DNA from: Carettochelys insculpta
Taxonomy: Eukaryota > Chordata > Testudines > Carettochelyidae
Assembly: GCF_033958435.1 (NCBI RefSeq)
Contig: NC_134139.1
Coordinates: 202,289,501-202,353,500 of the forward strand
DNA length: 64,000 nucleotides
Direction: 5' to 3'
Below, in pieces: positions 32,520 through 44,288 of this stretch. The notes below the pieces were generated by a model. That model ran no database searches. It was given only the letters and a program-made list of their open reading frames with translations, and was not told the DNA's origin. A program made the translations under genes and the position numbers. Each line of letters opens with the position of its first letter. The first letter of the stretch is position 1.

Positions 32520-32925
32520 CATCAGATATAGACCCATGGAAGTGTAGACTTGGAAGGAACCTTGAGAGGTTATCAAGTCCAGCCCCCTGCCCTGAGACAG
32601 GACCAAGCGAACCTAGACCACCCTGACAAATGCTTGTTCAGCCTGGTCTGGAAAACCTATTATAACCTCCCATAGCCTTCCTTACAAGACTGTTCCAGAG
32701 CTTAGCTATCCTTCATGTTAGAAAATGTTTCCAATATCCCATCTAAATCTCCATTGCTGAAAACTAAGCTGATTCCTTCTTGCCCTCCCCTTGGTAGAAA
32801 CAAGAACAATCAATTTCCTTCTTTATGACAACCTTTGACATATGTGAAGACTGAAATCAGGTCTTCTCTGTGTTTCTGTTCTCCACACAAAACATGCCCA
32901 GTTGTACCAGCCGTCCTTTGCAAGT
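32520..32925 (-). mobile_element. CR1 LINE 3' fragment
   Basis: CTTGGAAGGAACCTTGAGAGG and AAGTCCAGCCCCCTGCCCTGAG are the standard CR1 3' wording in reverse orientation, followed by the region ending AAAACATGCCCAGTTGTACC. Intronic. Confidence 0.8.
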
Positions 32926-33084
32926 TAGAGATGCCACGTTACATATTCTGTAGCGATTTGCACAAGCCGACACAATGGGAATTCTGCAGGCTCGACAGGT
33001 TGGCTATCCAGGGGGAGAATTCTGCATGCGAAATAGCATGAAAGCGTTTACAACCAATAGCAGGAGACAGCTGCCTGGAGGAGG

Positions 33085-33300
33085 GGCAGGATAGCTCACT
33101 GTTTTGAGTATTGGCCTACTAAACCCAGAGTTGTTAGCTCCATCCTTGAGGGGGCCATTTAGAGATCTGGGGTAAATAGACTCTTTCTCTGGGGGAAAAA
33201 AAAGGTGGGGGGGTGGTGCTTGGGCGTGCCAAGAGGGTAGAGGACAGGATTCAATGATGTCCCAAGGTCACTTCTATGAGATGTATATCTCCATACATTT
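33085..33300 (+). mobile_element. tRNA-derived SINE (turtle type)
   Basis: GGATAGCTCACTGTTTTGAG, GTATTGGCCTACTAAACCC, CTTGAGGGGGCCATTTAGAG and a 3' TTCTATGAGATG tail. Same family as 24139 and 51785. Confidence 0.8.
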
Positions 33301-33692
33301 ATAGGTTTAACCAACAGACATTCGGGATGTCCTGTCAGCTCTTGTGGCTTCTCTGTTACTTGGTAGTGTGACCACCAAAAACTCAGACCAATAAATCTTC
33401 GATGCTTCACAACACCATTGCTCTCTTCTCCTCTCTCTTCCCACCCAGCCCAGTTCCCCACAGGTCACTGTGGAATGCAGAATTCCAGCACAAACAATGT
33501 GGTGTTTCTAAAATCAGGCTGACTTGTGGAATGCCCTTGTCACTGACCACCACACAGACCTGAATGAACTCAGGAGAAGCATTTTATCTCCCTCTTCCAG
33601 GTCACAGTGGAAGAGACTTGACCAAAGTCATATGGGCAATCCATTGTTGAGGTAGGAATTGAACCCCTCTTTCTTCAGCTGAAAGCCTAGGT

Positions 33693-34123
33693 CAGCGACA
33701 GGCAACCAAGAATAGCATTTGGGCCCTGTGACTGGCCCTCCCTCACCTCAGTGGACCACAGCAGCCACAGCCCACTGGGGCTCTACCTGCAGTCAGCTTG
33801 TGTGCTTCCTCGCCCATGCCTCTTGCACACTGGAGCCCCATGCTTACCTGCTCCTTCCGTTCCAGAGCTGGAACGTGGCAAACAGCTGATTCAAGGTGTC
33901 CCAGCGCTGGAAGGGAGGGGGGAGAATGGGGACAGAGTGCAAACCAGGTGATTTGTGCACTCCAAAAGTGCTGAGAGGAAGGGGAGGGCTTAGGAAGCAC
34001 AGCATTCCAGCGCCCCAGTGCATGAGAGTCATGTAGGTACGGGAGACATCTGGGGGCTGCTGGCTGTAGGCAGAGCCCCCATGGGATGCACACAGCCCAT
34101 GGGCCACAAGTTGCCCACCACTG
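33693..34123. mobile_element. hAT-like non-autonomous element
   Basis: Left end CAGCGACAGGCAACCAAG; right end TTGCCCACCACTG, whose reverse complement is CAGTGGTGGGCAA, a hAT-type terminus. Flanks GCCTAGGT (33685-33692) and GTCTAGGT (34124-34131) agree in 7 of 8 positions, fitting an 8-bp duplication. Intronic in the FReD gene. Confidence 0.75.
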
Positions 34124-34539
34124 GTCTAGGTCCTAAGCACAGACTCATCCTTCTACTCCTCAGCTCAGCTCTCCTGCCCAGCATGGACTGCAACAGCTGG
34201 AAGAGACAACCTAACCCTCCTTCCTGGGTAGCTGGGCCTGTGCCAGATGGGTGGGAGCAAAACCCAGGCTCTGTTCTCTTCCTGCAGATTCCATGACTGT
34301 GTTTTCAACACTGACCCAGTAAATAAATGATCCTATTGTGAAAACAACCCAAACTGCACAATCTGGAATGCCCATTGCCAGGCCCACGATGTCAGGTGGA
34401 AGGTCAGGCCACGTGCCAGGGAATGTCTGTATGGTGCTGGATATAGAGCAGCAGTTCCTTCATGGCTGAAGCAGCAGGGGTCCCTCAGCTCTGTACACCC
34501 CAGTGTTTTAGAGGTTCTACTCTCACATGACAAAACTGT

Positions 34540-35071
34540 GGCTTCTGAGTGGGATGATTTAGTAGGGGTTGACTCTGCTTTAGGCAGGGGGCTGGACTAG
34601 ATGACCTCCTGAGGTCCCTTCCATGTGGATGTGCTGGCACAGGTTCAGCAGAGAGCAACAAAAATTATTAAGGGGCTGGAGCACATGACCTGTGAGGAGA
34701 GGCTGAGGGATTTGGGTTTATTTAGTTTACAAAAAAGAAGACTGAAGGGTGATTTAATGGCAGTCTTCAGCTTCCTGAAGGGGAGCTCTAACGAGGATGG
34801 AGAGGAATTGTTCTCAGTGGTGACAGATGGCAGAACAAGGAGCAATGATCTGAAGTTACAGAAGGAGAGGAGTAGGCTGGGTATTAGGAAAAACTACTTC
34901 ACCAGGAGGGTGGTGAAGCACTGAAATGTGTTGCCTAGAGAGGTGGTGAATTCGCTCATTGACAAGGTCCTGGTTGGGATGATTTAGTTGGGGTTGATCC
35001 TGCTTGAAGCAGGGGACTCGACTAGATGACCTCCTGAGGTCCCTTCCCGCCCGATGATTCTATGATTTTAT
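34540..35071 (+). mobile_element. CR1 LINE 3' ends, two stacked copies
   Basis: 34540-34622 is one CR1 3' end (GGCTGGACTAGATGACCTCC). From 34625 a longer copy runs from GGTTCAGCAGAGAGCAAC through TTCACCAGGAGGGTGGTG to the terminal GATTCTATGATTTTATGA. A short frame of about 99 codons inside (AQVQQRATKIIKGLEHM...) is a remnant of the LINE ORF end, not a host gene. Confidence 0.9.
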
Positions 35072-35277
35072 GACAGAGAGGTAGCCATGTTAGTCCATAT
35101 CCATAAAAACAACAAGAAGTCCCATGGCACCTTATAGACTAACATATTTTGGAGTGTAAACTTTCGTGGGCAAAGACCTGCTTTGTCAGATGCATCTGAC
35201 GAAGCCGCTCTTTGCCTGAGAAGCTCATGCTCCCAAATAGCTGTTTGTCTATAAGGTGCCAGAGTACTTCTCATTAT
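35072..35277. mobile_element. Head-to-head dimer of PLE tails
   Basis: Left arm GAGGTAGCCATGTTAGTCC and GGCACCTTATAGACTAAC; right arm TTTGTCTATAAGGTGCCAG in reverse. The arms meet at TCAGATGCATCTGA, about 35186. It appears to have inserted into the tail repeats of the CR1 just upstream, because ATGATTCTATGA occurs on both sides. It ends about 50 bp before the last FReD exon. Confidence 0.75.
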
Positions 35278-35327
35278 GATTCTATGAGCGTCTCCCATGC
35301 CTCATGGTTTGCTTCTCTCTGTCTCAG

Positions 35328-35474
35328 GGGGGCAGGTACTCCATAAAAAACCGCAAGATCCTGGGGCCAGATGGCATTGTGTGGTACACATGGAAAGACA
35401 CCGATTATTACTCCCTGAAGAAAGTTACCATGATGATCCGTCCACGCACCTTCCGCCCCCATCTCTCCCCATGA
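35328..35474 (+). CDS. Fibrinogen-domain protein, last coding exon
   Basis: Encodes GGRYSIKNRKILGPDGIVWY, then TWKDTDYYSLKKVTMMIRPR and TFRPHLSP before a TGA at 35472-35474. The GIVWxTWxxxxYSLKxVxMxIRP block is the diagnostic C-terminus of FReD proteins of the FGL1/ANGPTL type. Acceptor CTGTCTCAG ends at 35327. With the other exons the FReD is about 232 residues, near the normal length, with four cysteines. The PLE-tail insertion leaves only about 50 bp of older intron sequence in front of the acceptor. Confidence 0.95.
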   Translation, partial: GGRYSIKNRKILGPDGIVWYTWKDTDYYSLKKVTMMIRPRTFRPHLSP

Positions 35475-36560
35475 AGGGACTGGGGATGTTTCTCCTGTCC
35501 ACGGATCGCCAGCTCCAGAAAAGGAAGGATGGGAGTGGCTTGTTACCACTGACTCCAGAGACCCCAAAATATCACCCAAGCCCGGCTTGCTCCTGCCTTC
35601 AGGGCAGGGTGGAGAGAATGAAGACAACCACAAAAGGTAGAAAGAAAAGTCTTCTCTGCGTGTGTGGTTTGACGGTGAAGCCCTCTGTTAAGAAGGCCAG
35701 TTTGAGGGAAATCTTATTGTTCAGCCCTTTCCCAGACTGGACCTACCAATGGCTGAGAAGTGGCCAAAGGGAAAAGATTGTGGTCGAAGAGGATCATGTA
35801 TTTATGGGCAACTTTTTATATGTTTTTAACTTCTTTCATGAGACGCTGCCACAGAGTGAGCTGAGGGACTGCAGCACTGCCGTCTGCTGGAGATGGGTGG
35901 GATTGCTGGCATGCTATTTAACAGTGCCCTTGGCTGACTGAGCTGGCAGAGCTGCCCCCACGATGTCTCAGGAGCGTCAGCCCAAATCTGCCCGCCACCT
36001 TTTGACGGCTCTGGATGGATTCAGGCACCGAGTGTTGGCTTGAACGCCCGGAAACCCTTCATGCTCTCAGGAGCAGGCCAAGAGTGATAGCCCCTGGCGA
36101 CACTCCAGGGGGTCATACGATCTATTGGCTTGGGCATACATTCCCCCTGCCCTTGAGTGGGATGCCATGGCCCTGCTCACGTACGGTACCAAGACATCCC
36201 CCCTCTGTCTGACAGAGCTCTGCTATTCGCAAGTGGAAGAGAGACTTGAACATGTGCTAGACCTGAAGCTTCGTCATGTACCCCACTGCCTCCTGGGCAG
36301 CCTCTGCCGGGGGTACAGCCTTTCTTGCCTCTCTCCTGAGGAGGCCTGGCACGTCTGCTTCCCGGGCCCACTTCCTGCTCTTGGATGGTTGTACACAGCA
36401 GCACTCAGTGAACAGTACATGAGAGGGGCGGAGGAAGGCTGGGCAGGTCCTCTCTTGCTCAGGGTTGCCCTCAGGGTCCAGCACGCTGCTGTTCCATAGG
36501 TGAGTTTCCTCAGAGCTGGGGTGATGTTTATCCTACAAATAAACCAAGTGCCAGAGCTCC
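35475..36560 (+). other. Probable 3' UTR of the FReD gene
   Basis: Sequence after the stop without repeats I recognise, up to an AATAAA at 36538-36543 in a suitable context. It contains several short open frames without domains. Transcript evidence is lacking, so the end is an inference. Confidence 0.5.
36538..36543 (+). terminator. Candidate polyadenylation signal
   Basis: AATAAA about 1.06 kb after the FReD-gene stop codon; the first canonical hexamer I noticed downstream. Confidence 0.45.
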
Positions 36561-38782
36561 CCCAGCACTGCTGGCTCAGTCCCATTTTCACAGGTTCTCA
36601 GGGGTGAGAACATGATGCCACCCAGGCAGCCTGCCAAGGCGAGGTGGGAATTGGGTGGGGCCCACTCTCAGAACTTCGTGGTGGGTAGCGAAGCTGTTGC
36701 AGAGAATGGCCCTTTAAGAGGGAGTCAGCGTACCTGGACTGATTACCGGCTGCCCAGCCAGGGCTAAAGGGAAACCCCCGGGGCTTTGTAGAAGAAGGAT
36801 CCTGCAGGGGACAGATCCCTGAGGAGCATGCACCCTGCCCTGGGCGGCAAGGGAAAGGATTATCCCAAAGGACTGCTGTATGCTGGAGTTACGTGACTCT
36901 CCTGCAAGACCTATAACCAGGGGGAGGGTTCGGGCCTGAAAACCACAGCGTCCCCTCTTGAGGAAAGTGTGCTGAGAGGGTTATTTACCCTCTACCAGAG
37001 GCTGGCTGGCAGGGGGAAGCTGTTACCCCTCAGGTGTATGGGGTGAAGGCTGTGGCTGGTGGTGAGTTGGGGGTGGCTTTTCCTTGGCTGATGTGATGGT
37101 TTCCATAACTGGCAATGCGGTAGCATGGAAGGGAAGGGAAGAACGGAAGGGGTTAAGCAGAAGAGTGGGCAGGGTGGGATAGTGGCAGGAGAGAAGGGGT
37201 TAAGAAGAGAGCAGGGTAGCCAACTGCCTGTTGTAGGAGACACTCCAAGGTAACGTGCCTCTGGCCTTGCTCATCTGCAGCCCTCTGCTCAAGGGCGCTC
37301 TCCCGCCGCCCCTGCCCGGGCCCCCTCTGTGCTGCCCAGCCTTCCTGTACCCCATCAAAGCTCCGCACACACCTTCCTGACCCCCCCCATTCAATCCTCC
37401 TGTCTGTCACCTGCCCACACCCCCCCCCAGTGCTGAGCTGTCCCAGACGAGCCCCTTGGCAGCTGCCAGTCCCTCTACCCAAAACACCAGCCTGTGCTAC
37501 AAGATCTCCCATAACACCTGTCTCCCCCTGCCAGCCCTGAGCTAGCTTTACAAGGCGCTTAGGTTGTCGCCATTTTGGCTCAGGGTGACCTGAGACACCA
37601 CCCATCCATTAATAAATAGCCTGAGATGGGGGTAAGGGCCACAACCAGGAGAATATGGGATGCCTGTGGGCTGGCTTCGGGCTGAGCTGGGTCCACGGTG
37701 ACCAGAGAGCAAGTGTGGAAAAACTAGGACTGAGGGTGAGAGGTAATTGCCACCTCTGTAAGAAAAAGAGCCAACTGTCAGGACTGTTCTTGTAAAACTG
37801 GGACATCTGACCACTGGAGCAGGCTTGGAGGTGGCGGCGTATTTAAATAACACCCGGATCCTTCCATCTGCCAGTCTCCAGGTTCTTTGAATGGATGGTA
37901 AATATTATCCCCCTTTTACAGAAGGCAAAGGTGAGGCACCGCCAGGAGTGGCTGGCTCAAGGGCACAGCAGTGGCTGGCTCTGCTCTGTCCACACTGCCC
38001 TGCTCTCTTCCCTTGGCCCCAGCCTGCCCCAGACTCGTGGACCTTGGCCCTGCTGCTCTGAAATCCATCGTTGTAGACCCAGGGCAGGAGTGGGGGTAGG
38101 GAGGGAGTGAAGAATTTGGACCATTGGCAAAGGTGTCTCGTGGCCGAGAAATACGTCGGTGGTAGAAGGGGGTCTCAGCAGGGACCCGTTGGGGAGGGTT
38201 GAGCAGAGGGAGAGGAGGCTGCCATTTCAGGTGGCCATAGGCCTTTGTCTGCAGAGAGGGGCTCAAGGGGAACAGGCTGAGGGCTTGGAGACACAAGGGG
38301 GATCTGACCTGGGGAGAGGAGAGGGGGCACACAATGCAGGTGGAGGCTCTGGGATCTGCCCCATAAGCCCTGCCACCCCTCTCTTAGGCAGCTCCACGAG
38401 CCCCCTGATGTCACCCTCCCATGCACAGCAAAGCACCCAGGTGCTCCCGCTGCATGGGGCCTGCAACCATAACCGACTGAAAACTGGATCCCAGTGGAGG
38501 TTCAAAGAGCTTCCTGTTCGGTCCCGCGCCTTTCTGGTGAGAAAATACAACCAAATGGGGGGAACTGAATATAACTGGGCTGCCTCTGGGGTGACTCAGA
38601 GTGGGGAATGAAAGATTCTTGCTAGTGGGAACTATGGTCTGCTCCTGTTCTTCTCTGCTGCTACCCTTCTCCACCACTTTCCACTGCTTCTTTTCACCCT
38701 GGGGTCCGGCTGCTTGCTCCTTCTCCTGGTTCCTACCTGGCACCAGCTGTGGGGTTATAGACAGCATAAGAAAAACTATCTG
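36561..38782. other. Intergenic, unassigned
   Basis: No exon or named repeat supported. 37200-37450 is C-rich with runs of C. 37870-37970 contains TTATCCCCCTTTTACAGAAGG, a fragment of an old tetrapod repeat. Confidence 0.4.
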
Positions 38783-39176
38783 GGTGTATCTACACTTGCA
38801 TTCCTCTTTCGACAGAGGCATGCAAATGAGGGAAATCAAAAATACAAATGAGGTGCAGATTTACATACCTGGCATCTCGTTTGCATATTCTTCTTTCGAA
38901 AGAGCTTTTTTTGAAAGAAGAAAAGCAGGGTAGATGCTGCTGTTTCAAAAATAAACCCCATCTTCAAAGAAACCCTTCTTCCTGTTTTTATGGGAAGGAT
39001 TCTTTCAAATATGGGGTTTACTTTCAAAAGAGCCACGTCTACACTGCTTTTCTTCTTTCGAAAGAAGAATATGCAAATGAGATGTCAGGTATGTAAATCT
39101 GCACCTCATTTGTATTTCCAGTTTCCCTCATTTGCATGCCTCTATTGAAAGAGGAATGCAAGTGTAGATGCACCCT
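38783..39176. mobile_element. Palindromic MITE of the TTTCGAAAG family, second copy
   Basis: GGGTGTATCTACACTTGCATTCC at 38780 pairs with GGAATGCAAGTGTAGATGCACCC at the right end. The central region repeats the GAAGGATTCTTTC / AAACCCTTCTTCC pairing seen at 24547-24967. Confidence 0.85.
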
Positions 39177-40015
39177 CTGTGTGCTCTGTTCTGCTACCAG
39201 ACCATTCCCTGCAGTCTTTAAGGAGCGATAGCAAGGAAAGTCCTGCTTGGTCCTTGCATCTCTCGGTGGGAGCATGCTCATTTGCTCTGGGAGCTTACAC
39301 TGAGCTCACACGTGTTCATATGTCAGACATCTCTGGGGCTGGAGCATGCTCAGTGCAGATGGAATCTTCAGAGACTTTAGCTGCCGTACTCTAGCAAGCA
39401 TCTGCCGAACTGCAGTTTTCAGAGGCTTATAATGTAGCCGGACGTGGGTGGATTTGCATGGAGGCAGCAATAAGCACATCCCTAAGGGCAAGTCCTTTGC
39501 TAAATTTCAAGGCACTGCTTGAAGTGTTGGAGCTTCTGAATAAAATGGTGATTTTTTTTTTCATAAGGGCAAAACAGCTTTGGCCTCTTAACTTCATTCT
39601 AGAAAAACGCTGAATTCTTTGTATTTAAAAAAAAGAAAAATATCAGCCTGACGCAGGTCTAGAAAACTTCTGCTGAAATTGAATGTATAAAGTTAGGCAA
39701 AGTAATACGCAACTGAAAGCAGGGTCTTATAAAACAGAATTTTTGGCAACCTAAAAGAGAGGGTGACATTACCACATCTGCCTGTGACAAAGCAAAAGAA
39801 AGTGTTTAGAACAATAGACTTTTGGGGCATTTCCATGGAGGAAAATAAGCCCCTAGGGTGCCTATTTAATGGAGCACATTTAAAAATTGGGGAAGATACT
39901 TGTCCCAGATCTACTCTACTGAGGACTCACAAGACCGCTGTAAGGGAGCCAAATGCTGAATTCTCACATGCTTTAAACCTCTGGACTTTGAACAGTCTCC
40001 TGTGGCCTCACTAAG

Positions 40016-40240
40016 GCTGTTTCTACATGTCACTTTTGGAGAAAGTGGCATGCTAATAAACAGCCTGAAATATGCTAATGAGGCATGTATGTAAATTCCC
40101 AGTGCCTCATTAGCATAAGGTCACATGATTTGGAGTCCAGAAGAAGCATGGCCCCTGGGAGGGTCTTCTGGAAGCCCCTTCTTCCTGAAAATTACCACGC
40201 CAGTAGATAAGAACTAATGGATGTTGTTTATTTGCTCTTT
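40016..40240. mobile_element. MITE fragment with GCATGCTAAT words
   Basis: TGTTTCTACATGTCAC at the left, then GGCATGCTAATAAACAGCC and GTGCCTCATTAGCATAAGG. Related to the GCCTCATTAGCATGC family, truncated at the right. Confidence 0.5.
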
Positions 40241-40811
40241 CAAGAAGCCTTTTGCCAGGGCTCTGGCAGGAGACACTTGAGCAGTCAGCAGTGGGTTTCA
40301 TCAATTAAAAAAATGAAAGTCAATTTGATTTGTGTCCTTTGAGCTTTCAGGGAAGAAGTGAGGGGCTGGGGCAATGGGAACACAAGAAAAAGCTTGGCTG
40401 AGCCCTGCACCACTAGACAGATGTGGGCTGGGGGCACAGTAGGAAATACAAAGAGCGAACTCCTAACAGAGCTGCAGAAAAAGGTCTCCGACCTCACACT
40501 GGAACTTACAACCCACTGGTTGAGAGAGACTGTCTGTACGCAGCATAACTCACAGGATGGCTAAGGCGATCGGCGGATGCCCATTGAATGCAACTATATA
40601 AAGGACGTGACATACATGCCGCCTACCTATTGTACATAGTCCCTCAGGGAATTTTATGGGGTGCAACTTTTCTATTGAGATAATTAGTAGCTCTGACAGA
40701 TTAGCGAAAGAATTAACATCTCAGCAGTGCAGTTGTTTAGGAATCAATGGCTCCGGGGCTCACTAAGGCTGAGGATTTCGTTTCTCAGCAAGCTGCAATG
40801 CTGCCTGTGAT

Positions 40812-41060
40812 CAGTGTTTCCCATAAACTGAGCTCTTGGGCGGCCACCCAGGAGAGATTCAGGGGCTGCTCAGCTGATTAGCAGAGCCCCTACAGCCGAC
40901 GGTGTGTGTTTTTCTATTGGTGCACAGCCCAAATTTTATTCAGCCGATGGATGGAAACGTTGAGCGGGACCCCTACCTGTGAAGCACACCTCTTCCCATC
41001 CTCTAAGAGTAGTTCTCACAACTGTAGCCCTCAAAGAAACCCAAACAACCTCCTCACCAA
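40812..41060. repeat. Unnamed interspersed repeat, copy 1
   Basis: GGGCGGCCACCCAGGAGAGATTC and TTTTTCTATTGGTGCACAGCCC correspond in order to GGTGGTCACCAGGGGAGAGATTC and TGTTTCTATTGGTGGTGCGC at 47379-47480. Two copies about 6.5 kb apart, same orientation; family unknown. Confidence 0.55.
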
Positions 41061-42126
41061 GCAAACTCGTCACACAAATCCCGAATGGACCCAACCTTTA
41101 AAAATAAAGTAAATAAAATCTACACAAACAAAACAAAATGAAAGATTTTAACCCCAAAAGGAAGAAATACCAGAAACTCTACGAAGTCTAGTCGGCATTG
41201 TGCTGTTGCTAGGGGTCCTATGGGGCAGGTACCCAGACACTCTTGTGACGGACAGCAGGCTAAAACCCTGACGCTGATGATTCAGTCACTGAGAATTATG
41301 TGTTGGGTTCACAGGAACATCTCTTGCACTAACTTCATTCTTTCTTCTAAAGGGCTTGTGTTGCAGCTGACCGGCAGGGAAAGCCTCTGCAAATTTCTGT
41401 TTCAGCTATGCTCTGTGTCCCGGTTTGATGCCTCCATGAGCAGTCCCCTCTGGGGAGGCGTGTGACACTCAGCGGGCAAATCATAACTCAGACAAAGAGG
41501 CCAAAAGTTCTGCTGGTGGAACCACTGGCTGGCATCTGCTCTTGGGCTCCCCTTAAGCCGCTCTTTGAAAGTCAAGATAACGTATAGGGCAGCTAACCCG
41601 TCCCAGCATGCACCGCGTCCCACTCTGGCAGCTGATTCAGTCCTGTAGGATCCCAGAAGACCCTGACTAGCCATAGTGGCTCTATGCTCCCTTCCTTCCT
41701 TCCCACCATCAAGTGGATGTTCATGGGAAAAAAAAAAACGTTGCCCAGGAAGTCTTTATACTTCTGCAATTCTCACTGGAAAAACCCCCAGGGCCAAGCA
41801 TAATCCTCAGGCCTTTCTACATTGAACTGGGCCATGACTGTGCTGGTGCAATTGCCACTGGTTAACCTTGGGGAAAGCATGACCAGGTCCTGGGGAAGCT
41901 GCCATGCATCAGCTGCACCAGTGTGGCTGTGGCCTGTGCCTGTAACCCGCCTCCCTGTCTAGTCCTGGGCCTCTCTGAAGCAGAGACTAACAGCTGTGAG
42001 CAAGACAAGTCTGGAATGAGGCAGGGGGGGCAATTGTGTCTCTCCCGAGGCCCTGTGGTATGTCTTTAGGTGGTATTATGCTCTCTGTGGGGCCAAAGGA
42101 GGGATGTATGGGGCAGGGAGGTGCTA
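41061..42126. other. Intergenic, unassigned
   Basis: No supported feature. Confidence 0.35.
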
Positions 42127-42490
42127 CATCCGGGGTAGCCAACCCGTTAGAGACAAAGAGCCAAAATAACCGTGGACAGAGTGCAAAGAGCCAGCTATTA
42201 TCTATATATCCAGCTAGCTATCTAGAGATGTACATCTATAGCTATAGACAGATAAAAATAAATATACAATACATGGCTCAATGCCGTCCCCCTTCCCCCC
42301 AGCCAGGAACCCCCAGCCCCCGACTCTCACCCAACGCCTGGGACTGGCCAGAGCCACCACCACCCACTCCAGGTGCTGGGGCGCATGCACAGAGCAGCAG
42401 ACAGCGTCCGCAGGGTGCGGCTCCAAGCCGGAGCCACATTTCATTGCTCAGACAGCCCCAAGCATCTCGAGAGCCACAGGCTGGCCGCCC
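42127..42490. mobile_element. hAT-like repeat with an AT-rich palindromic core
   Basis: GGGTAGCCAACCCGTTAGAG at the left and GAGAGCCACAGGCTGGCCG at the right are partial inverted partners. Between them is a GATA/TATC-rich stretch (42195-42265: AGCTAGCTATCTAGAG, CTATAGCTATAG). Confidence 0.5.
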
Positions 42491-43270
42491 CTTGCCCGAC
42501 TCCTCTCTGCAGGCATGGAGCCCCATGATGAGTCCCCTGCTGCTTCCATGGGGGACAGGAGACACAGAGCTTTCCCCCGATGGTGGGAGAACGTAGAGGA
42601 AACTTGGCAAGAGGAAGGTTCCTGCTTGGCCCCATGCCCACTCACCCCAGACTCCTCCTCACGTTTGCAGCATGGTTCTTCTCTCCGTATTTAGTAGCAT
42701 CAGAATCCCTGTTTCCTTCTTTCCCCGCCTCTTGTGTATTTATCAGCTGTTGCCTTATGCCTCCCTTACTGGGGCACAACTGTGCCCAGAACAAATTGCC
42801 TGGGATGTCCCCAGCAGTGAGTTGTGTCTGCAGGTGCCAGCAGAGCAGGCAGGCTTCTTAGGAACACAGGCTCTGTGTAGGCCTGGGTAGCCAAAAGACA
42901 AGACCCCCTGCTCGCTCCCCTTCAGTCATTGTCCTTGTCTTCTACCCAGGGTTTCCGGAACTCACAGCTGTGGTAACTGACCTTTTTCGTTCCCGGCAGT
43001 GGTGGGAATGAATCAATGGGGACGCAGCACTTCTGGCTGACGAAAGACTAATGGAGGTCAGACTGCTGTCATCTAAAGCTGCAGTGTATTATGTACGGTC
43101 ACACACAGCCCTGCGAGAGGTTTAGAACATCACGAATCTAGGGTGGCAATTCAGCAAGGGCCAGGTGCTTCCCTGCTGGGAAGTCGGGGCGTCAGCAAAA
43201 ACCCGTCTCAGGAGGGCTTCTGAGAATAGCACCAAAGTATTATCTAGGCCTTTTCGAAGACATGCAGCTC

Positions 43271-43361
43271 ATGCCTCTGATGAAGCGGGTCTTTGCCCAT
43301 GAGACCTTATGCTCCAAAAATATCTGTTAGTCTATAAGGTGCCACAGGACTTCTTGTTGTT
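43271..43361. mobile_element. Single PLE tail with 10-bp target-site duplication
   Basis: TGATGAAGCGGGTCTTTGCC, CTTATGCTCC and GTTAGTCTATAAGGTGCCAC. Exact 10-bp repeats CATGCAGCTC flank it at 43261-43270 and 43362-43371. Confidence 0.85.
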
Positions 43362-43407
43362 CATGCAGCTCCCACTGACCCCTGCTGGGCTGCCACTTCT
43401 CTTAGTG

Positions 43408-43600
43408 CAGTGGTTCCCAAACCTTTCAGCACCACACCCCCTCTGCTTTTGATTTCTGAGAAACCCTCACTCCCCCCTCTCTTCCTCACCAGCATCCAAC
43501 CCTGCTTCGGACAAAAAGTTCAATTCGTAATTTAAAATAAACACAGAAACTTGATATAAAAATGTTATTTAAAATTTAAAATAAGCACATATAGTTTTTC
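43408..43600. mobile_element. hAT-like element, left end
   Basis: Begins CAGTGGTTCCCAAACC, a typical hAT terminus, and continues into AT-rich sequence (AATTTAAAATAA). Its right end may be beyond 43620 but is not clear. Confidence 0.6.
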
Positions 43601-44288
43601 TTGGCCCCTTGTGGGTGCCTGGTGCAGCCCCAGCTGGCTGGGTGCCTGAGCCCCGGGCCAGCCAACAGAGCTGCCTGTGCAAGCCACCTACCCATCTAAG
43701 ATCTGCACTGCCAGAACTGCCCGGCTGCCCTCCATCTGAGCCCCACACTGCTGGTTCCATTTGCCTGCCCACCAGCCACCTGTCCAGCCATGTGCCAGCC
43801 ACCCAAACCCCACGCTGCTGGGGCCAGCTGCCCACCTGCCAGCCCGAGCTGCCTGAACCCCACAAGACCTGCGAGCTACCCGCCTGAGCCCCTCCCCTCC
43901 CACAAAGCCAGGCACGAGGAGGAGAAGGAGGAGGAGGAGGATGGGGTTAGATGGGGGCTGGGGATGGGGTAAGATTGGGGGTTAGTCAGAGCTACTGACT
44001 TAACTCTTTGGACCTCTGAAAACCAAGGAGAAGGCAATGGAGCAGCCCAGGTGTTCCTGAGGGCAGAATTTTCCCTGCAGAACTTTTTCTGCTGTTGCTT
44101 ATGCACAAGTGAGAAAGGATAGATTAAGAGGAGAGTGTGACAGGTTCGCTTGATACTGTCCCTTGATGTGCTCCAATACCACTGACCTACCTCCCTCCCT
44201 TTGGAGCACCCACCATCCTCTTCGGAGCCAGACCTTCCTGTCTCCTACAGCACCAGCAGAGTTGGGGTCACAGCAGAATCACAGATAA

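Noticed and set aside
34625..34924. A 99-codon frame as a small host protein
   Set aside because: Its sequence is the well-known end of the CR1 ORF region and is followed by the CR1 3' tail.
42036..42694. Open frames around 42036-42694
   Set aside because: They lie across a hAT-like repeat with an AT-rich core and have no domain.
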